In this document: positions 8,801 through 18,183 of the stretch, piece after piece
Layout of the letters: each line of letters begins with the position of its first letter
How positions within the stretch are numbered: the stretch's first letter is position 1
DNA from: Rubritalea marina DSM 17716
GTDB taxonomy: Bacteria; Verrucomicrobiota; Verrucomicrobiia; Verrucomicrobiales; Akkermansiaceae
Direction of reading: 5' to 3'
Assembly: GCF_000378105.1 (NCBI RefSeq)
Contig: NZ_KB899248.1
Span: 124,001-188,000, forward strand
DNA: 64,000 nucleotides
Made by a program: the position numbers and the translations under genes
Notes under the pieces: model-generated
The model's database searches: none
What the model was told of the DNA's origin: nothing
What the model saw: the letters and a program-made list of their open reading frames with translations, nothing else

Positions 8801-9764
8801 GTTTGACACCGTTCCCGATCGTGACGGTTTCCAATTTGGAGCAGCCTTTCAGAGCTTCATCACCGATGCTGGTGACACTGTCGGGAATGGAAATGCTTGT
8901 GAGCTGGCTGCATTGAGAAATGGCATCCTCCACAATGGTAGTGACTGAGTTGGGTACGGTGTAGGTGCCGGGTTTTCCGGGGGGGAATTGTAATAGAGAG
9001 GAGGCGTCAGCATTCAGGAGGACGCCATCAATCACTTGGAAGTTGCTGTTACCAGCAGCGATACTAATGAAAGTTGCTGATGAGCAGCCAGAAAGGAGGC
9101 GATCTCCTATGCTGTTCACCTTTGTAGGAAGGTGTAGTGAGAGCAGTGCCGTGCAGGAACCGAAGGCCAAGTCTCCAATGCTAGTAAGAGAATCGGGTAA
9201 GGTAATAGATTCTAGTGAGGAACATTGATAGAAAACGTAATGATTGATGCTCAGTAGACCTTCGGGAATCGTGATAGAGCGCAAGTCGAAGCACTCGCCG
9301 AGTAGCCCCTGCTCGAGTGTTTTGAGCTCTGGCGGGAGCATTATAGTTTCTAGGGAGGAGCACCGGTAAAATGCGTAACGATCAATGCTTTCAAGGCTAT
9401 CAGGGAGGGTGAACGCTGTTATTCCTTCGCAGTTGTTGAAGGCGAATTCCCCAATGTGGATGAGGGTGTCAGGCAGAGTGACGCTCGAGAGTGAGGCGCA
9501 ATGACGGAAGGCTTCATTGCCGATGGCTGTTACGGGGTGCCCACTGGCTTCATCAGGAAGGTGGCTAGGGAGAACGAGGTCACCAGTGGCATCTTCATTG
9601 CAGTCTGTGATGGTGATCTCCCCTGAATCGATTTCGTAGCTTAAGCTGATATTGGTGTCGGGGATCACGAAAGATTCAGCCAATAGAGATAGGGAGCTGA
9701 TCAGGAATGAAACAAGCATCAAGGCGAGTGCCCGAACTTGTTTGGCGTGAAGGTGCTGAATCAT
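5817..9764 (-). CDS. Giant BspA-type (TpLRR/LRR_5) leucine-rich-repeat secreted protein
   Basis: 1315 residues. A signal peptide (ALALMLVSFLISSLSLLAES) is followed by about 38 repeats of ~23 residues with the BspA pattern 'F..C..L.SI.LPDSL.SIG..A'. By my count they fall in two blocks of 19. Each block starts with a related header (ITITDCNEDATGDLVLPS; SISITSCNNDALGDLIIPS) and ends with FLGNAPS and a cap, so the gene probably arose by block duplication. Three repeats carry a longer insert (DGVLLN...FPPGKPGTYTVP type). The last ~100 residues (DPNNDGKALLLAYALN, TYTVERSTDLIHW, QYLRITI) form a separate tail module also seen at 50060-50400. BspA proteins are surface or secreted binding proteins; the target here is unknown. 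Confidence 0.88.
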   Translation of the reverse strand: MIQHLHAKQVRALALMLVSFLISSLSLLAESFVIPDTNISLSYEIDSGEITITDCNEDATGDLVLPSHLPDEASGHPVTAIGNEAFRHCASLSSVTLPDTLIHIGEFAFNNCEGITAFTLPDSLESIDRYAFYRCSSLETIMLPPELKTLEQGLLGECFDLRSITIPEGLLSINHYVFYQCSSLESITLPDSLTSIGDLAFGSCTALLSLHLPTKVNSIGDRLLSGCSSATFISIAAGNSNFQVIDGVLLNADASSLLQFPPGKPGTYTVPNSVTTIVEDAISQCSQLTSISIPDSVTSIGDEALKGCSKLETVTIGNGVKQINYGTFQYCPSLKNVSFGNQLESIGAYAFRQCTDLESITLPNSVLSIDQGAFISCTSLESIHLGTGLETMDNEVFAACTSLDGIILPDGLLSIGASAFQSCSKLSAIILPDSLSTLGEYAFHQCSSLLSVQFGTDLSQIQQYTFQDCTKLSSILIPGNVESIGLGAFANCSSLTRVTLEEGVLTLSDSSFFGCSALHSITLPASLDTLGFGVFRECSNLVSIHFLGNAPSSITGSSIFQFLDPKPSGFAIYYADDATGFDNAWADNYKTVALDLQSTLPIINTNHRLEFTHDGSSISITSCNNDALGDLIIPSSLSLSGETFPVTTIAAEAFSHCSELTSISIPDSVTSIGLGAVSPCESLEEVILLGAHTHYQTQDGILLDFSGSTLIGYPGAKAGNYIVPTSVTSIGKNAFYQAQALTAVTLPSGLTSLGANAFRDCDLLTSISLPAIINQIGDCAFRGCSNLSTVSFHGDVKVIGDQAFYQCYQLGSIALPNGLESLGSQAFYECTKLVSADLGSSLVAIADALFYQCAKLSSITIPDSALSIGDQAFYQCDALSAVTIGNGVTSVGEEAFYDCTEILTLSLGNSINSIGNSAFRNCASIEIITLPDSTESVGPYAFSYCQQAHTIHLNEGLLSIGVNAFSSCNAITSLTIPDSTTSLGDSAFANCQQLASLSLGSQVSSIGEFFVNRCDKLTSISVDASNTTYSSLNSALYTKDGATLLTFPHGISGDYVVADGTQNIGPSAFRNAPLLSSITFPSGLKAIESFALSNCPILASISFPATLEDIEYAAFYNCPSIKHIELPSSLVDLGDYAFYYCQALSSSLFLGNAPSTVGNQPFGNSASDFNIYRYTGSTGFDHSNFSSFSIVAIDALTHPHAPWLLKHQQAYDSDLRSDPNNDGKALLLAYALNIHPDLLAQTMPQARLEADTLSITYYAAQAGMTYTVERSTDLIHWFSTSITHSTLDSDGMRTSSTAKDGGTPKQYLRITISEE

Positions 9765-9917
9765 GAGTGGATCTTCCCGTGATACTGAAGCATTTCATTT
9801 CTATCAAGTATTAAGGTGTGGTGTATCTTAATGAGATATTAATGTTATCACATGCTGGATGTGACAATACCGAGCAATCCGAGAGCTTTCATGCATGTTC
9901 TGCTGATTCAAAGGCAT

Positions 9918-9947
9918 AAAAAATGCGTCTCTTGTACGAGACGCATT
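9918..9947 (-). terminator. Intrinsic terminator after the RidA-family gene
   Basis: A perfect 10-bp stem (AATGCGTCTC/GAGACGCATT, 6-nt loop) followed on the minus strand by six Ts lies about 40 bp past the RidA stop codon. Confidence 0.8.
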
Positions 9948-9988
9948 GAGGGAAGAATAGAGTGACAGTATGGATGGTGAGGAAGCAA

Positions 9989-10459
9989 TTATGCCTCGAC
10001 CTCGACGACCATGTTGATTTCAACTGAGACGTTAAGTGGCAGTGCTGCCACACCGCATGCGGTGCGTGAGTGCTTGCCTTTGTCTCCGAATATTTCAACC
10101 AATAGGTCAGAGCAGCCATTGATCACGCTTGGATGAGCGTAGAAATCTTGCTCAGAATTTACAAAGCCATTGACGGTAACAATTTGCCTTACCTTGTCGA
10201 GTGATCCCACGGCGTCCTTGACTACGGCGAGGCGATTCAGAGTCACCAATCGGGCCGCTTGCTGTGCGGTTTCAATCGAGGTGTCTGTGGGTACTTTCCC
10301 CATCCATTGGTCTTCGAGAGGGGGGATGCCCCCGGCTAGAAATAGAAGGTTGCCACTGCGGGTGTAATTGAGGTAGGAGCCAGCTGGTGCTGGTACGTCT
10401 GGAAGCTCATAACCGAGCTCTTGAATTTTTGCTTCGATACTCACGGGATAATGCGTCAT
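9989..10459 (-). CDS. RidA family protein (YjgF/YER057c/UK114 superfamily, long subgroup)
   Basis: 156 residues, somewhat longer than canonical RidA (~128). The family fold is visible in LLFLAGGIPPLEDQWMGKVP, VTLNRLAVVKDAVGSLDKV and the C-terminal RTACGVAALPLNVSVEINM. In RidA proper an Arg in that C-terminal block binds the carboxylate of imine substrates; an Arg is present here before TACGVAALP. RidA removes reactive 2-aminoacrylate, but this YyaP-like subgroup is less well understood, so the substrate is not certain. It is the last gene of a kdsB-pyrG-ridA run and is followed by a terminator. Confidence 0.82.
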   Translation of the reverse strand: MTHYPVSIEAKIQELGYELPDVPAPAGSYLNYTRSGNLLFLAGGIPPLEDQWMGKVPTDTSIETAQQAARLVTLNRLAVVKDAVGSLDKVRQIVTVNGFVNSEQDFYAHPSVINGCSDLLVEIFGDKGKHSRTACGVAALPLNVSVEINMVVEVEA

Positions 10460-10483
10460 TAATGATGAAAACGATCTTTGTGA

Positions 10484-12100
10484 CTAGCTATTCTTTTTAG
10501 CGAGTGCTGCTTCTACGAAACCAGCGAAGATCGGGTGTGGTTTGTTCGGCTTTGATTGAAATTCTGGGTGGAACTGGGCACCGATATAGAATGGGTGGTT
10601 TTGGATTTCCACGATTTCAACAAGTCCATGGTCTGCAGAAACGGAGCTGATTTTCAGGCCAGCAGATTCGATTTGTTCGCGGTAGGCTGGATTAAACTCA
10701 TAGCGATGGCGGTGGCGTTCCGTGATGCTTTCCTCACCGTAGAGTTCAAATGCCTTGGTGTCTTTGTAGACCACGGATTCGGATGAGCCGAGGCGCATCG
10801 AGGCTCCCATAGTGGTGACATTTTCTTGTTCCTCTTGGAGTGAGATTACAGGGTGAGGCGTGTTTTTGTCGAATTCCGTGGATGTTGCTCCGTCTAGTTT
10901 GCAGACGTTGCGCGCGAACTCAATGGTGGCGATTTGCATGCCGAGGCAGATGCCGAAGTATGGCACGCCATTCTCACGGGCAAATTGCGCCGAACGGATT
11001 TTCCCCTCGGTGCCTCGATCACCAAATCCACCAGGGATGAGTATGCCGTCGACATCTTTGAGTTGAGTAGCTGGCCCTTCTTCTTCGATCTGGCCGGCAT
11101 CCACGCGAATGACATTCACGCGGGTATCGTGCTTGGCCCCCGCATGCACGAGAGATTCGTAGATCGATTTGTAGGCGTCTTGAAGTTCAATGTACTTTCC
11201 AACCACGGCAATAGTGACCTCATGCGTTGGGTTGATGACGCGATCGACAAAGTGGCGCCATTGCTCGAGGTCTGGTGTCTCGGATTCGAGTCCCAGGCGG
11301 TCGCTTACGAGGCGGTCGAGCTTGTCGCGACGGAGGTCGAGTGGGCATTCGTAAATGGTGTGCTTCACATCGCGGAAGGCGACCACGTTTTTTGCCTCAA
11401 CGTTACAGAACATCGCGATTTTGGCGCGGTTGTCTTCATCAAGGTCGTGCTCGGTGCGGCAGACAATGATGTCTGGCACGATACCAATTTCACGGAGTTT
11501 GGCGACGGATTGCTGAGTTGGTTTGGTCTTAATTTCTCCCGCAGCAGCGATGTAAGGCAGTAAAGTAACGTGGATGAAGCAGACGTTGTCGCGGCCAACT
11601 TCGAGTGAGAACTGGCGCAGGGCTTCGAGGAAAAGGTGTCCTTCGATATCGCCGGTGGTACCGCCAATTTCGGTGATGATCACATCGGCGTCGCTCTTGA
11701 GGGTGACTTCGCGGATGCGGTCTTTGATGATGTCGGTACAATGCGGAATGAACTGCACGGTCTTACCAAGGTACTTGCCACTGCGCTCGTTCTTGATCAC
11801 ATTTTCAAATACTTGGCCAGAGGTGATATTGTTGAGGCTGGAGCACTCGCAGTTGGTGAAGCGTTCGTAGTGACCCAGGTCGAGGTCAGTCTCCGCGCCA
11901 TCAGCTAGAACGTAAACTTCGCCGTGTTGGTATGGCGACATGGTGCCTGGGTCAACATTGAGGTAGGGATCAAACTTTTGAATGAGAACGTCGAGGCCAC
12001 GGTGCTCGAGCAGGGTGCCCAAGGATGCTGCTGCTAGACCTTTACCGAGTGAGGATACTACCCCTCCGGTAACAAAAATATATTTAGTAGGATGCGCCAT
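10484..12100 (-). CDS. pyrG: CTP synthase
   Basis: 538 residues, the usual length. The N-terminal synthetase domain begins with [20 protein letters not shown] (nucleotide-binding loop). The C-terminal class I glutamine amidotransferase domain has GGFGDRG and the nucleophile motif GICLGMQ. The enzyme aminates UTP to CTP with glutamine nitrogen. It lies 17 bp downstream of kdsB; since KdsB uses CTP, the pairing links CTP supply to KDO activation for LPS. The downstream RidA-family gene is 24 bp away. Confidence 0.97.
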   Translation of the reverse strand: MAHPTKYIFVTGGVVSSLGKGLAAASLGTLLEHRGLDVLIQKFDPYLNVDPGTMSPYQHGEVYVLADGAETDLDLGHYERFTNCECSSLNNITSGQVFENVIKNERSGKYLGKTVQFIPHCTDIIKDRIREVTLKSDADVIITEIGGTTGDIEGHLFLEALRQFSLEVGRDNVCFIHVTLLPYIAAAGEIKTKPTQQSVAKLREIGIVPDIIVCRTEHDLDEDNRAKIAMFCNVEAKNVVAFRDVKHTIYECPLDLRRDKLDRLVSDRLGLESETPDLEQWRHFVDRVINPTHEVTIAVVGKYIELQDAYKSIYESLVHAGAKHDTRVNVIRVDAGQIEEEGPATQLKDVDGILIPGGFGDRGTEGKIRSAQFARENGVPYFGICLGMQIATIEFARNVCKLDGATSTEFDKNTPHPVISLQEEQENVTTMGASMRLGSSESVVYKDTKAFELYGEESITERHRHRYEFNPAYREQIESAGLKISSVSADHGLVEIVEIQNHPFYIGAQFHPEFQSKPNKPHPIFAGFVEAALAKKNS

Positions 12101-12117
12101 GTGAGATGGAATTGAGA

Positions 12118-12876
12118 TTATGAATTAGATTGTGATAGGAGTACGTGTTCAAGCTCTGCAGCTTGTTCAGGGGTATCAATGCCGCCAGAAAGGTCATCGG
12201 TAATAATGACTTTGATGCGGGCATTGTTTTCGAGCGCACGCAGCTGCTCGAGGGATTCAGCCAACTCTAGCGGCGATGGTGGCCACTGCACGAATTGGTT
12301 AAGAAAGTTTTTGTTGTATGCGTAGATGCCTTTGTGGCGGAAGCAAACAAGTTCAGGGCTACTGGAGCGTTTGTAGGGGAGTGGTGAGCGGGAGAAGTAG
12401 AGTGCCTCATGGTTCTGTTTGAGTACACATTTCACAACGTTGGGGTCCTGCATCAAATCTGCATCATCGATCGGGTTCGCCGCAGTTGCCATTTCCAGTG
12501 CTGGATCATCAACCATCGCCTGCGCTAGTTCATCGATGAGGCTTGGTGCAATCAATGGTTCGTCACCTTGGATATTGATGAGGTGGGTGGCTTGTGGGAA
12601 TTGTGCAGCAGCTTCTGCAATGCGGTCGGTACCAGTGGGGTGGTCAGCTGAGGTCATGACCACTTCAGCACCCATTTGCTGACAAAAAGCTAGAATACGC
12701 TCGTCATCAGTAGCGACGACAATTTTATCCAGCATGGAGCACTCGGCACAACGTTCCCAGACACGCTGAATCAACGCCTTGCCGGCGATTGGATGAAGCG
12801 GCTTTCCGGGGAAACGAGTGGAGGCCCATCGCGCTGGAATGATTCCTAAAATATAGTGATTCGAATCAGTATTCAC
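12118..12876 (-). CDS. kdsB: 3-deoxy-manno-octulosonate (KDO) cytidylyltransferase
   Basis: 252 residues. The N-terminal [17 protein letters not shown] is the family's CTP-binding signature, followed by [25 protein letters not shown] and NIQGDEPLI. KdsB makes CMP-KDO, the donor for the inner core of LPS. It is the probable first or second gene of a minus-strand operon with pyrG. Confidence 0.95.
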   Translation of the reverse strand: MNTDSNHYILGIIPARWASTRFPGKPLHPIAGKALIQRVWERCAECSMLDKIVVATDDERILAFCQQMGAEVVMTSADHPTGTDRIAEAAAQFPQATHLINIQGDEPLIAPSLIDELAQAMVDDPALEMATAANPIDDADLMQDPNVVKCVLKQNHEALYFSRSPLPYKRSSSPELVCFRHKGIYAYNKNFLNQFVQWPPSPLELAESLEQLRALENNARIKVIITDDLSGGIDTPEQAAELEHVLLSQSNS

Positions 12877-12970
12877 GGTGAAGCTGGTGCAGGTTACTGT
12901 TGGGTTCTTACTGGCGCAAGGCTCTTTTCAATCGATTTGAGGCGACGCTGGCGCCTCACTTGAACCAGAG

Positions 12971-13210
12971 CTAGAGCAAGCCTTCATCGCGCAAAAAGTC
13001 CAGCGCTTTCACCAAACTGTATTGCACGAGGTAATGCTGTAATTGCTTAGGGCATGATTTCAAATGCTGAGCCTTCCAAGTGTCAATGGCTTCACTCACC
13101 TGTTGGAGTTGCTTGAGTTGTTCTTCGGGTGACTCCGTACGCAGCTTTTCATCACCAATCACATCTAACCGCTGTTGGAGGAGTTTGGCTAAATCTTGGT
13201 ATGTCTTCAT
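12971..13210 (-). CDS. Small hypothetical helical protein
   Basis: 79 residues, rich in Gln, Leu and Lys, predicted to be mostly alpha-helical with possible coiled-coil character (EEQLKQLQQVSEAIDTW). No signal peptide, membrane segment or catalytic motif is visible. It begins with a normal ATG and lies 94 bp upstream of kdsB on the same strand. A 7-bp stem without a T-run (12938-12958) separates them, so co-transcription remains possible. I do not recognise the family. Confidence 0.6.
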   Translation of the reverse strand: MKTYQDLAKLLQQRLDVIGDEKLRTESPEEQLKQLQQVSEAIDTWKAQHLKSCPKQLQHYLVQYSLVKALDFLRDEGLL

Positions 13211-13293
13211 GGTGTCGAAGGTGTTGTTGTGCTTAAGAAAAGTAAAGTATTCATGTCGACTTCGTCGATCTCACTTGGTAGTGCTATGCAGGT

Positions 13294-14865
13294 ATGGATG
13301 AGATTGCGAAGAACTTTGGCCTCATTGACTGGGGTGTGGTGTTTCTCTACATGGCTTTAACCACCTGGGTGGGGCACTTATTAAGAGGGCAACAAGCAAC
13401 CATCAAAGACTTTTTCCTAGGTGGGAAGTCATTGCCGTGGTGGGCGGTGAGCGGATCAATCATTGCTACAGAGATTAGTGCTCTTACCTTTATTGGCGTG
13501 CCCGGAATGGTATTCGCATTGAAGGGCGACTGGACCTATCTGCAGTGGGGATTGGGCTCAATAATTGCTCGTTTCATTGTGGGGTATTACCTCGTGCCCA
13601 TCTATTACCAACGCGAAATTTTTAGCCCCTATGATTTTATGGGGCACAAACTAGGTGAGTCGGTGAAACGATTAGTGACTGGCTTGTTTAGCTTAGGGGC
13701 TATTCTTGGTCAGTCGGTTCGTGTTCTCGTGACAGCGATCATACTCAAAGCCGTCACTGGCATGGACATGAGTTATTGTATTTTGATCATTGGAGCTTTT
13801 GCCTTGGGGTGGACTTTAATGGGCGGCATGCGAACGGTGATTTGGACTGATGTGATGCAGTTTTGTGTCTTTATTGTGGGTGGCCTTTTCTCACTCTACT
13901 GGCTCTGGTCGGAGCTAGGCACACAGCAAATCATAGAGATGAATCGTTCCGTCATGGTGGACGGGGAAACGATTGATAAGATGCGTGTGTTCAACTTTAG
14001 CACGGATCCAGCCGTTAATTTTACCTTTTGGGTCGCGATCATCGCCATGCCTTTCCAGAATCTTGCGGCATTTGGGACTGACCAGCTCAATGCACAACGG
14101 ATCTTTTGTTGTGGAACTCCTGGAGACGCCCGTAAGGCGATGCTTTGGAGTAGCGTTTCTCAGTGCATCACCCTCATGATGTTGGCCGTGGGCTCTGGCT
14201 TATTCGCTTGGTATTTAATCCACGAAGCCACTCCTGCAGAGATGGCATTGATGGAGCAGGACAGTAGTAATGCTTTTCCAGTTTGGATCGTCACTGTTCT
14301 GCCTACGGGAATCAAAGGGCTTATTGTAGCAGGCGCTTTTGCTGCTGCTGTTTCTAGTTTAGACTCTATTTTAGCGGCCCTCTCTCAGACCACGCTCTCA
14401 GCTTATTACGGACAGAAGTACATTGATGAGCACGGAAGTGACGCAAGTATCGTTCGTAAGTCACGAGCCTTGGTGGTGATCTGGGCAGTGGTTTTATCAG
14501 GAACTAGTTTGCTCTTGAGCAGTAATTACTATGCAGAAGGAGGAGATCGTAGCCTGATCGGTTTGGCCTTCCGTATGGTGAGCTACACCTATGGTCCATT
14601 ATTAGCGATTCTGATCATCGCCTTGTTTTCTAATCGATTGCCATGGTCTCGCATTGGCCTTGTGATCGGCACTGTTGCCTCTGTCATGCTGAGTGCATAC
14701 ATGCAGGTAGATATATACAACCTTGCAGACGCTTTAGGCTGGGATTGTTTTCAACAAATCAAAGAGTCACGGCCTGAAGTGAGTTTCGCATGGTTCTACC
14801 CGATTACCACGGTGTTAACGGTACTTGTGACTGTCGTGTTTGGTGTTTTTAAACCTTCTAAATGA
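13294..14865 (+). CDS. Sodium:solute symporter (SSS family)
   Basis: 523 residues with about 13 transmembrane helices. The family hallmark EISALTFIGVPG near residues 60-72 forms part of the Na+/substrate path, and GGKSLPWWAVSGSIIATE precedes it as in SGLT-like members. Later blocks (GLIVAGAFAAAVSSLDSILAA) are also typical and include the Na2-site serines. Likely substrates are sugars, sialic acid or other organic solutes; the sequence does not decide. It stands alone, divergent from the 79-aa gene and upstream of the origin-like region. Confidence 0.88.
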   Translation: MDEIAKNFGLIDWGVVFLYMALTTWVGHLLRGQQATIKDFFLGGKSLPWWAVSGSIIATEISALTFIGVPGMVFALKGDWTYLQWGLGSIIARFIVGYYLVPIYYQREIFSPYDFMGHKLGESVKRLVTGLFSLGAILGQSVRVLVTAIILKAVTGMDMSYCILIIGAFALGWTLMGGMRTVIWTDVMQFCVFIVGGLFSLYWLWSELGTQQIIEMNRSVMVDGETIDKMRVFNFSTDPAVNFTFWVAIIAMPFQNLAAFGTDQLNAQRIFCCGTPGDARKAMLWSSVSQCITLMMLAVGSGLFAWYLIHEATPAEMALMEQDSSNAFPVWIVTVLPTGIKGLIVAGAFAAAVSSLDSILAALSQTTLSAYYGQKYIDEHGSDASIVRKSRALVVIWAVVLSGTSLLLSSNYYAEGGDRSLIGLAFRMVSYTYGPLLAILIIALFSNRLPWSRIGLVIGTVASVMLSAYMQVDIYNLADALGWDCFQQIKESRPEVSFAWFYPITTVLTVLVTVVFGVFKPSK

Positions 14866-15439
14866 CTGATGCTGAAACACTCTTCGCTCAGGAGGAGGTG
14901 ATTTTCATGAGTTCCATCTATTTGACTCATATTGCATAACGCTGCGATGCTTCAAATTGAGTGAATTGCAAAAAAAATAGTCGATGGCAAATTCCCTGTT
15001 AGTGGTTTTGTGAATTGAATTTGATAACGAGCTATAGATCACTTCGTTTTCTCGCTAGGGACTTTATTTTTCATGGGCTTACAGACGTTTAACTAGTGGC
15101 TAATAGGTCATAAGTAGAAGTTTGGTTTAGATTGGTTGTTTTGGTTGTTGTCTATTGAATTATAGTGACTTGCGGTAGAATGTTAGATGTCTAACAGGTG
15201 ATTTGGAGATAGTTAACCAATCTTAACTTTATGTAGAGTCAAGTCAGTATTTTTTGATCGCCGTGGAACTCTTGTGGAAACGTAAAATTTTATTTATCTG
15301 GTTGATAAATTATAAAAAGTTTTGGCCAGAGCTTTAAAAATTAGAGTAAAACCCTCTTCACCCCCGAGGGGCAGATATGTGACGAAAATTGCACATTCTG
15401 GTTCCCAATAAAAAACCTTGATATTGGAGCTACACACAC
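14866..15439. other. Non-coding region upstream of dnaA; candidate replication origin
   Basis: 574 bp without a credible gene, AT-rich, immediately upstream of dnaA. It contains: the perfect palindrome TGTTAGA-TG-TCTAACA (15181-15196); AGTTAA-N6-TTAACT (15211-15228); a 9-bp inverted pair AGATTGGTT (15129-15137) and AACCAATCT (15215-15223); an AT-rich stretch with a 7-bp stem (15292-15310); and one DnaA-box-like 9-mer on the minus strand (GTTTCCACA, 15273-15281). No cluster of good DnaA boxes is seen, so oriC is a proposal from position and structure only. Confidence 0.4.
15181..15196. repeat. Perfect 16-bp palindrome upstream of dnaA
   Basis: TGTTAGA and TCTAACA are exact inverted repeats separated by TG. 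The site lies 244 bp before the dnaA start, so it could be an operator or part of an origin. Confidence 0.6.
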
Positions 15440-16840
15440 ATGAATAAAACGAATACTGCTGAGGATAGAGAGAGCGCGAACACGCATGAGGATAAAGTAT
15501 GGAATGCAGTATCAATTCATTTGCAAAAACTTTTAAGCGCGGATGCTTATGAGCGTTGGTTTAGCGGCGCACGATGCGTCGAGCTCAGTGAGAACGAAGT
15601 TTGTGTGGAGGTACCTAGTGACATCCACCAGGTGTGGGTTGAGACTAACTTTATGCCTGAGCTTCAATCAGCAGTTTCTCAGGTGTTGGACGCCTCAGTG
15701 GTGGCACGCGTGACAGTTGAGGGAATGGAGGAGGAACGCGTGGAGAGCCCGAATGCCGCAGCGCCTCACTCAGTGAAGACGCAGAAAGCGGACCCAGCCA
15801 TGGACAAGAAACTGAAGAGCATTGGGCTCAACCCGCTGTTCAATTTCATGCGTTTTGTGGTGGGGCAGAATAGCGAGTTTGCTCACGCTGCGTGTACTGC
15901 GATTGCCACAGGTTCTGGAGTCACCTACAATCCTCTGTTCATTCACGGTAGTTCCGGCTTGGGGAAGACTCACTTGATGCAGGCTGTAGGCAACCGTATC
16001 GTGAGGGAGAACCCCGAAGCTAAGGTTGTGTACCGCACATCGGAAAAGTTCACCAACGAGTTCATTGACTCGGTAAAGAAGGGGGATCTCGAGAAGTTTC
16101 GTAATCGTTACCGCAAGGCCGATGTTTTATTGATCGACGATATACAATTTCTGGCTGGTAAGGAGCGTTCTCAAGAAGAGTTCTTCCATACTTTTAATAC
16201 CTTGTTGGATCTGCAGAGCCAAATCGTTCTCACTAGTGATCGTCCAGCTTGCGAAATTAAGAAATTTGAGCCGCGCTTGATTTCTCGTTTTGAAAGTGGC
16301 CTAACTGTTGAAATGCAGCCACCAACTATGGAGACTCGCGTTGCGATTCTGCAGAAGAAAATGGATGACTGGGACGTGAAACTCTCAGATGAAGTAGTCC
16401 GTTTCGTGGCTGAGCGCATTCGCAGTAATGTGCGCCGCTTGGAGGGGGCCTTGGTGCGATTGGCAACCTTTGCATCGCTTGGGAGTTCATCGATCGATGT
16501 TGATCGTGCGGAGAGTCTTTTGCGTGATATCCTGCGTGAAGAGGGATCCAAGCAGGTTAGTATAGATGCCATCCAGAAAGCGGTCTCTGAGCATTTTGAT
16601 ATTCGTCTCGCTGACATGAGTAGCAGACGCCGCCCTGCAAATATTGCATTTGCTAGACAAGTGGCAATGTACCTCAGTCGCAAAATGACTCAATCATCCT
16701 TAATGGAAATTGGTGACGCCTTTGGTGGTCGTGATCACGGCACTGTGATTCATGCGGTGAAGAAGGTAGAGCAGCGCATTCAAAAGGAGTCCTTGGTTCG
16801 TGATACTGTGGATTTATTGGACGCAATGCTTCAGCGTTAA
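15440..16840 (+). CDS. dnaA: Chromosomal replication initiator protein DnaA
   Basis: 466 residues with the four-domain layout: an N-terminal DnaB-interaction domain (WNAVSIHLQKLLSADAYERW), a variable linker (~residues 95-115), the AAA+ domain with Walker A GSSGLGKTHL and Walker B VLLIDDIQFL, and a C-terminal DNA-binding domain with the signature GDAFGGRDHGTVIHAVKKV. It binds DnaA boxes at oriC and opens the duplex. GGAG about 11 bp before the ATG serves as ribosome site. dnaN follows 213 bp downstream of the stop, a common arrangement near the origin, but recF and gyrB are absent. Confidence 0.98.
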   Translation: MNKTNTAEDRESANTHEDKVWNAVSIHLQKLLSADAYERWFSGARCVELSENEVCVEVPSDIHQVWVETNFMPELQSAVSQVLDASVVARVTVEGMEEERVESPNAAAPHSVKTQKADPAMDKKLKSIGLNPLFNFMRFVVGQNSEFAHAACTAIATGSGVTYNPLFIHGSSGLGKTHLMQAVGNRIVRENPEAKVVYRTSEKFTNEFIDSVKKGDLEKFRNRYRKADVLLIDDIQFLAGKERSQEEFFHTFNTLLDLQSQIVLTSDRPACEIKKFEPRLISRFESGLTVEMQPPTMETRVAILQKKMDDWDVKLSDEVVRFVAERIRSNVRRLEGALVRLATFASLGSSSIDVDRAESLLRDILREEGSKQVSIDAIQKAVSEHFDIRLADMSSRRRPANIAFARQVAMYLSRKMTQSSLMEIGDAFGGRDHGTVIHAVKKVEQRIQKESLVRDTVDLLDAMLQR

Positions 16841-17053
16841 CGTGCATCGCGCAGCGTGCTGAGCGATTCAGTTGCTGCTGCCTAGGCACTATATGTAGTA
16901 TGTGGTAACCGATGTCGGTGCCACATGGGTATTTAGCCGTGATTTTTCGCAAATGAGACTTGCCTTTGTTTGAGGAGAGTTCAATTTATCAATGTGATCA
17001 TTGACTGCGCAGATTCAAGCGCAGGCCGAACCAACTCAAGCTCAGTCGAACTC

Positions 17054-18157
17054 ATGAAATTTACTATTTCCAAACTCTCATTCCTCGATGCACTGCAGCA
17101 AGTGCAGCACGTAGTGAGTAGCCGAACCACCCTGCCGATTTTATCTAACGTACTCATTGAGGCAAAGGGCAGCCAGCTTACTTTAACCACGACCGACCTC
17201 GATGTGGGTGTCAGCGGAACTGTGATGGCAGACATTGAGAAAGAGGGAGCCACAACGCTACCAGCGAAACGCCTAGTGTCTATCATTCGTGAGCTTCCAG
17301 CGGAAGATGTAGAAATCTCAATTGACAGCAAGAACCACGCGAGCATCAAGTCCGGCCCATCATTTTTCAAAATCATCGGGCTCGGTGAGGACGAGTTCCC
17401 TCCACTTCCAAAGTTCGACGACTCAAAAGAGTACAAGATTTCACAAGAGATGCTTCTCGATTCCTTGAAGAAGACATCCTATGCGATTTCTACGGATGAA
17501 ACCCGTTATGTGTTGAATGGTATTTTTACTTCCTTCAAGGATGGAAAGATCACACTCGTTGCTACCGATGGTAGACGACTCGCAATGGTTGAAAATGACT
17601 TGGAGTTCCCAGCGAGCCATGAGGCTGATGTGATTATCCCTTCGAAGGCAGTGACTGAGCTTCAGCGCCTCTTGTCCAACAAAGGTGAGGTGGTGATTCG
17701 TCTCTCTGAGTCGCAGATTGCTTTCGAAATTAACGGTAGCTTTCTTGTATCGAAGTTGATTGAGGGCAATTACCCAAATTACCGTCAGGTGATTCCTAAT
17801 AACACTTCTGAGCGTATTCAAGTGAACCGCGAAGCCTTCCTTGAGACAGTACGTCGTGTTTCTTTGATTGCCTCGGATAAGTCGAATTCTGTGAAACTCA
17901 CCTTTGGTGCCAATTCTATTGATGTGATGGCGAATACTCAAGATGTGGGTGAGGCAACTGAGCGAGTCGACGTGACCTATTCGGGTGCTGAGTTTGCGAT
18001 CGCGTTCAATCCGGAATTCTTGATGGCACCACTCAAGAGTCTTGATGCAGATGATGTGTATCTAGATTTGATTGATGAGATGAGCCCAGGTGTGATTCGT
18101 ATTGAAGGTTCATTCCTCTATGTGATCATGCCGATGCGAGTGACTAACAACGGCTAG
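17054..18157 (+). CDS. dnaN: DNA polymerase III beta subunit (sliding clamp)
   Basis: 367 residues from the ATG at 17054 (MKFTISKLSFLDALQQVQ), matching E. coli DnaN (366). The open frame extends 28 codons further upstream, but that extension has no family similarity. Typical clamp blocks are present: RTTLPILSNVLIEA, TRYVLNGIFTSFKDG, VATDGRRLA, and the C-terminal YVIMPMRV that lines the protein-binding cleft. The ring tethers polymerase III to DNA. A strong terminator follows. Confidence 0.97.
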   Translation: MKFTISKLSFLDALQQVQHVVSSRTTLPILSNVLIEAKGSQLTLTTTDLDVGVSGTVMADIEKEGATTLPAKRLVSIIRELPAEDVEISIDSKNHASIKSGPSFFKIIGLGEDEFPPLPKFDDSKEYKISQEMLLDSLKKTSYAISTDETRYVLNGIFTSFKDGKITLVATDGRRLAMVENDLEFPASHEADVIIPSKAVTELQRLLSNKGEVVIRLSESQIAFEINGSFLVSKLIEGNYPNYRQVIPNNTSERIQVNREAFLETVRRVSLIASDKSNSVKLTFGANSIDVMANTQDVGEATERVDVTYSGAEFAIAFNPEFLMAPLKSLDADDVYLDLIDEMSPGVIRIEGSFLYVIMPMRVTNNG

Positions 18158-18183
18158 AATACGATTCTAAGCAACTTTCTGAA

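Noticed and set aside
10934-11563. 209-codon plus-strand frame inside pyrG
   Set aside because: It is antisense to a well-conserved pyrG and has no protein-family character.
12938-12958. TGAGGCG/CGCCTCA stem as a terminator upstream of kdsB
   Set aside because: There is no T-run on either strand; it may be only a weak hairpin.
16970-17053. 28-codon extension of dnaN
   Set aside because: Clamp similarity and normal length begin at MKFTISK (17054).
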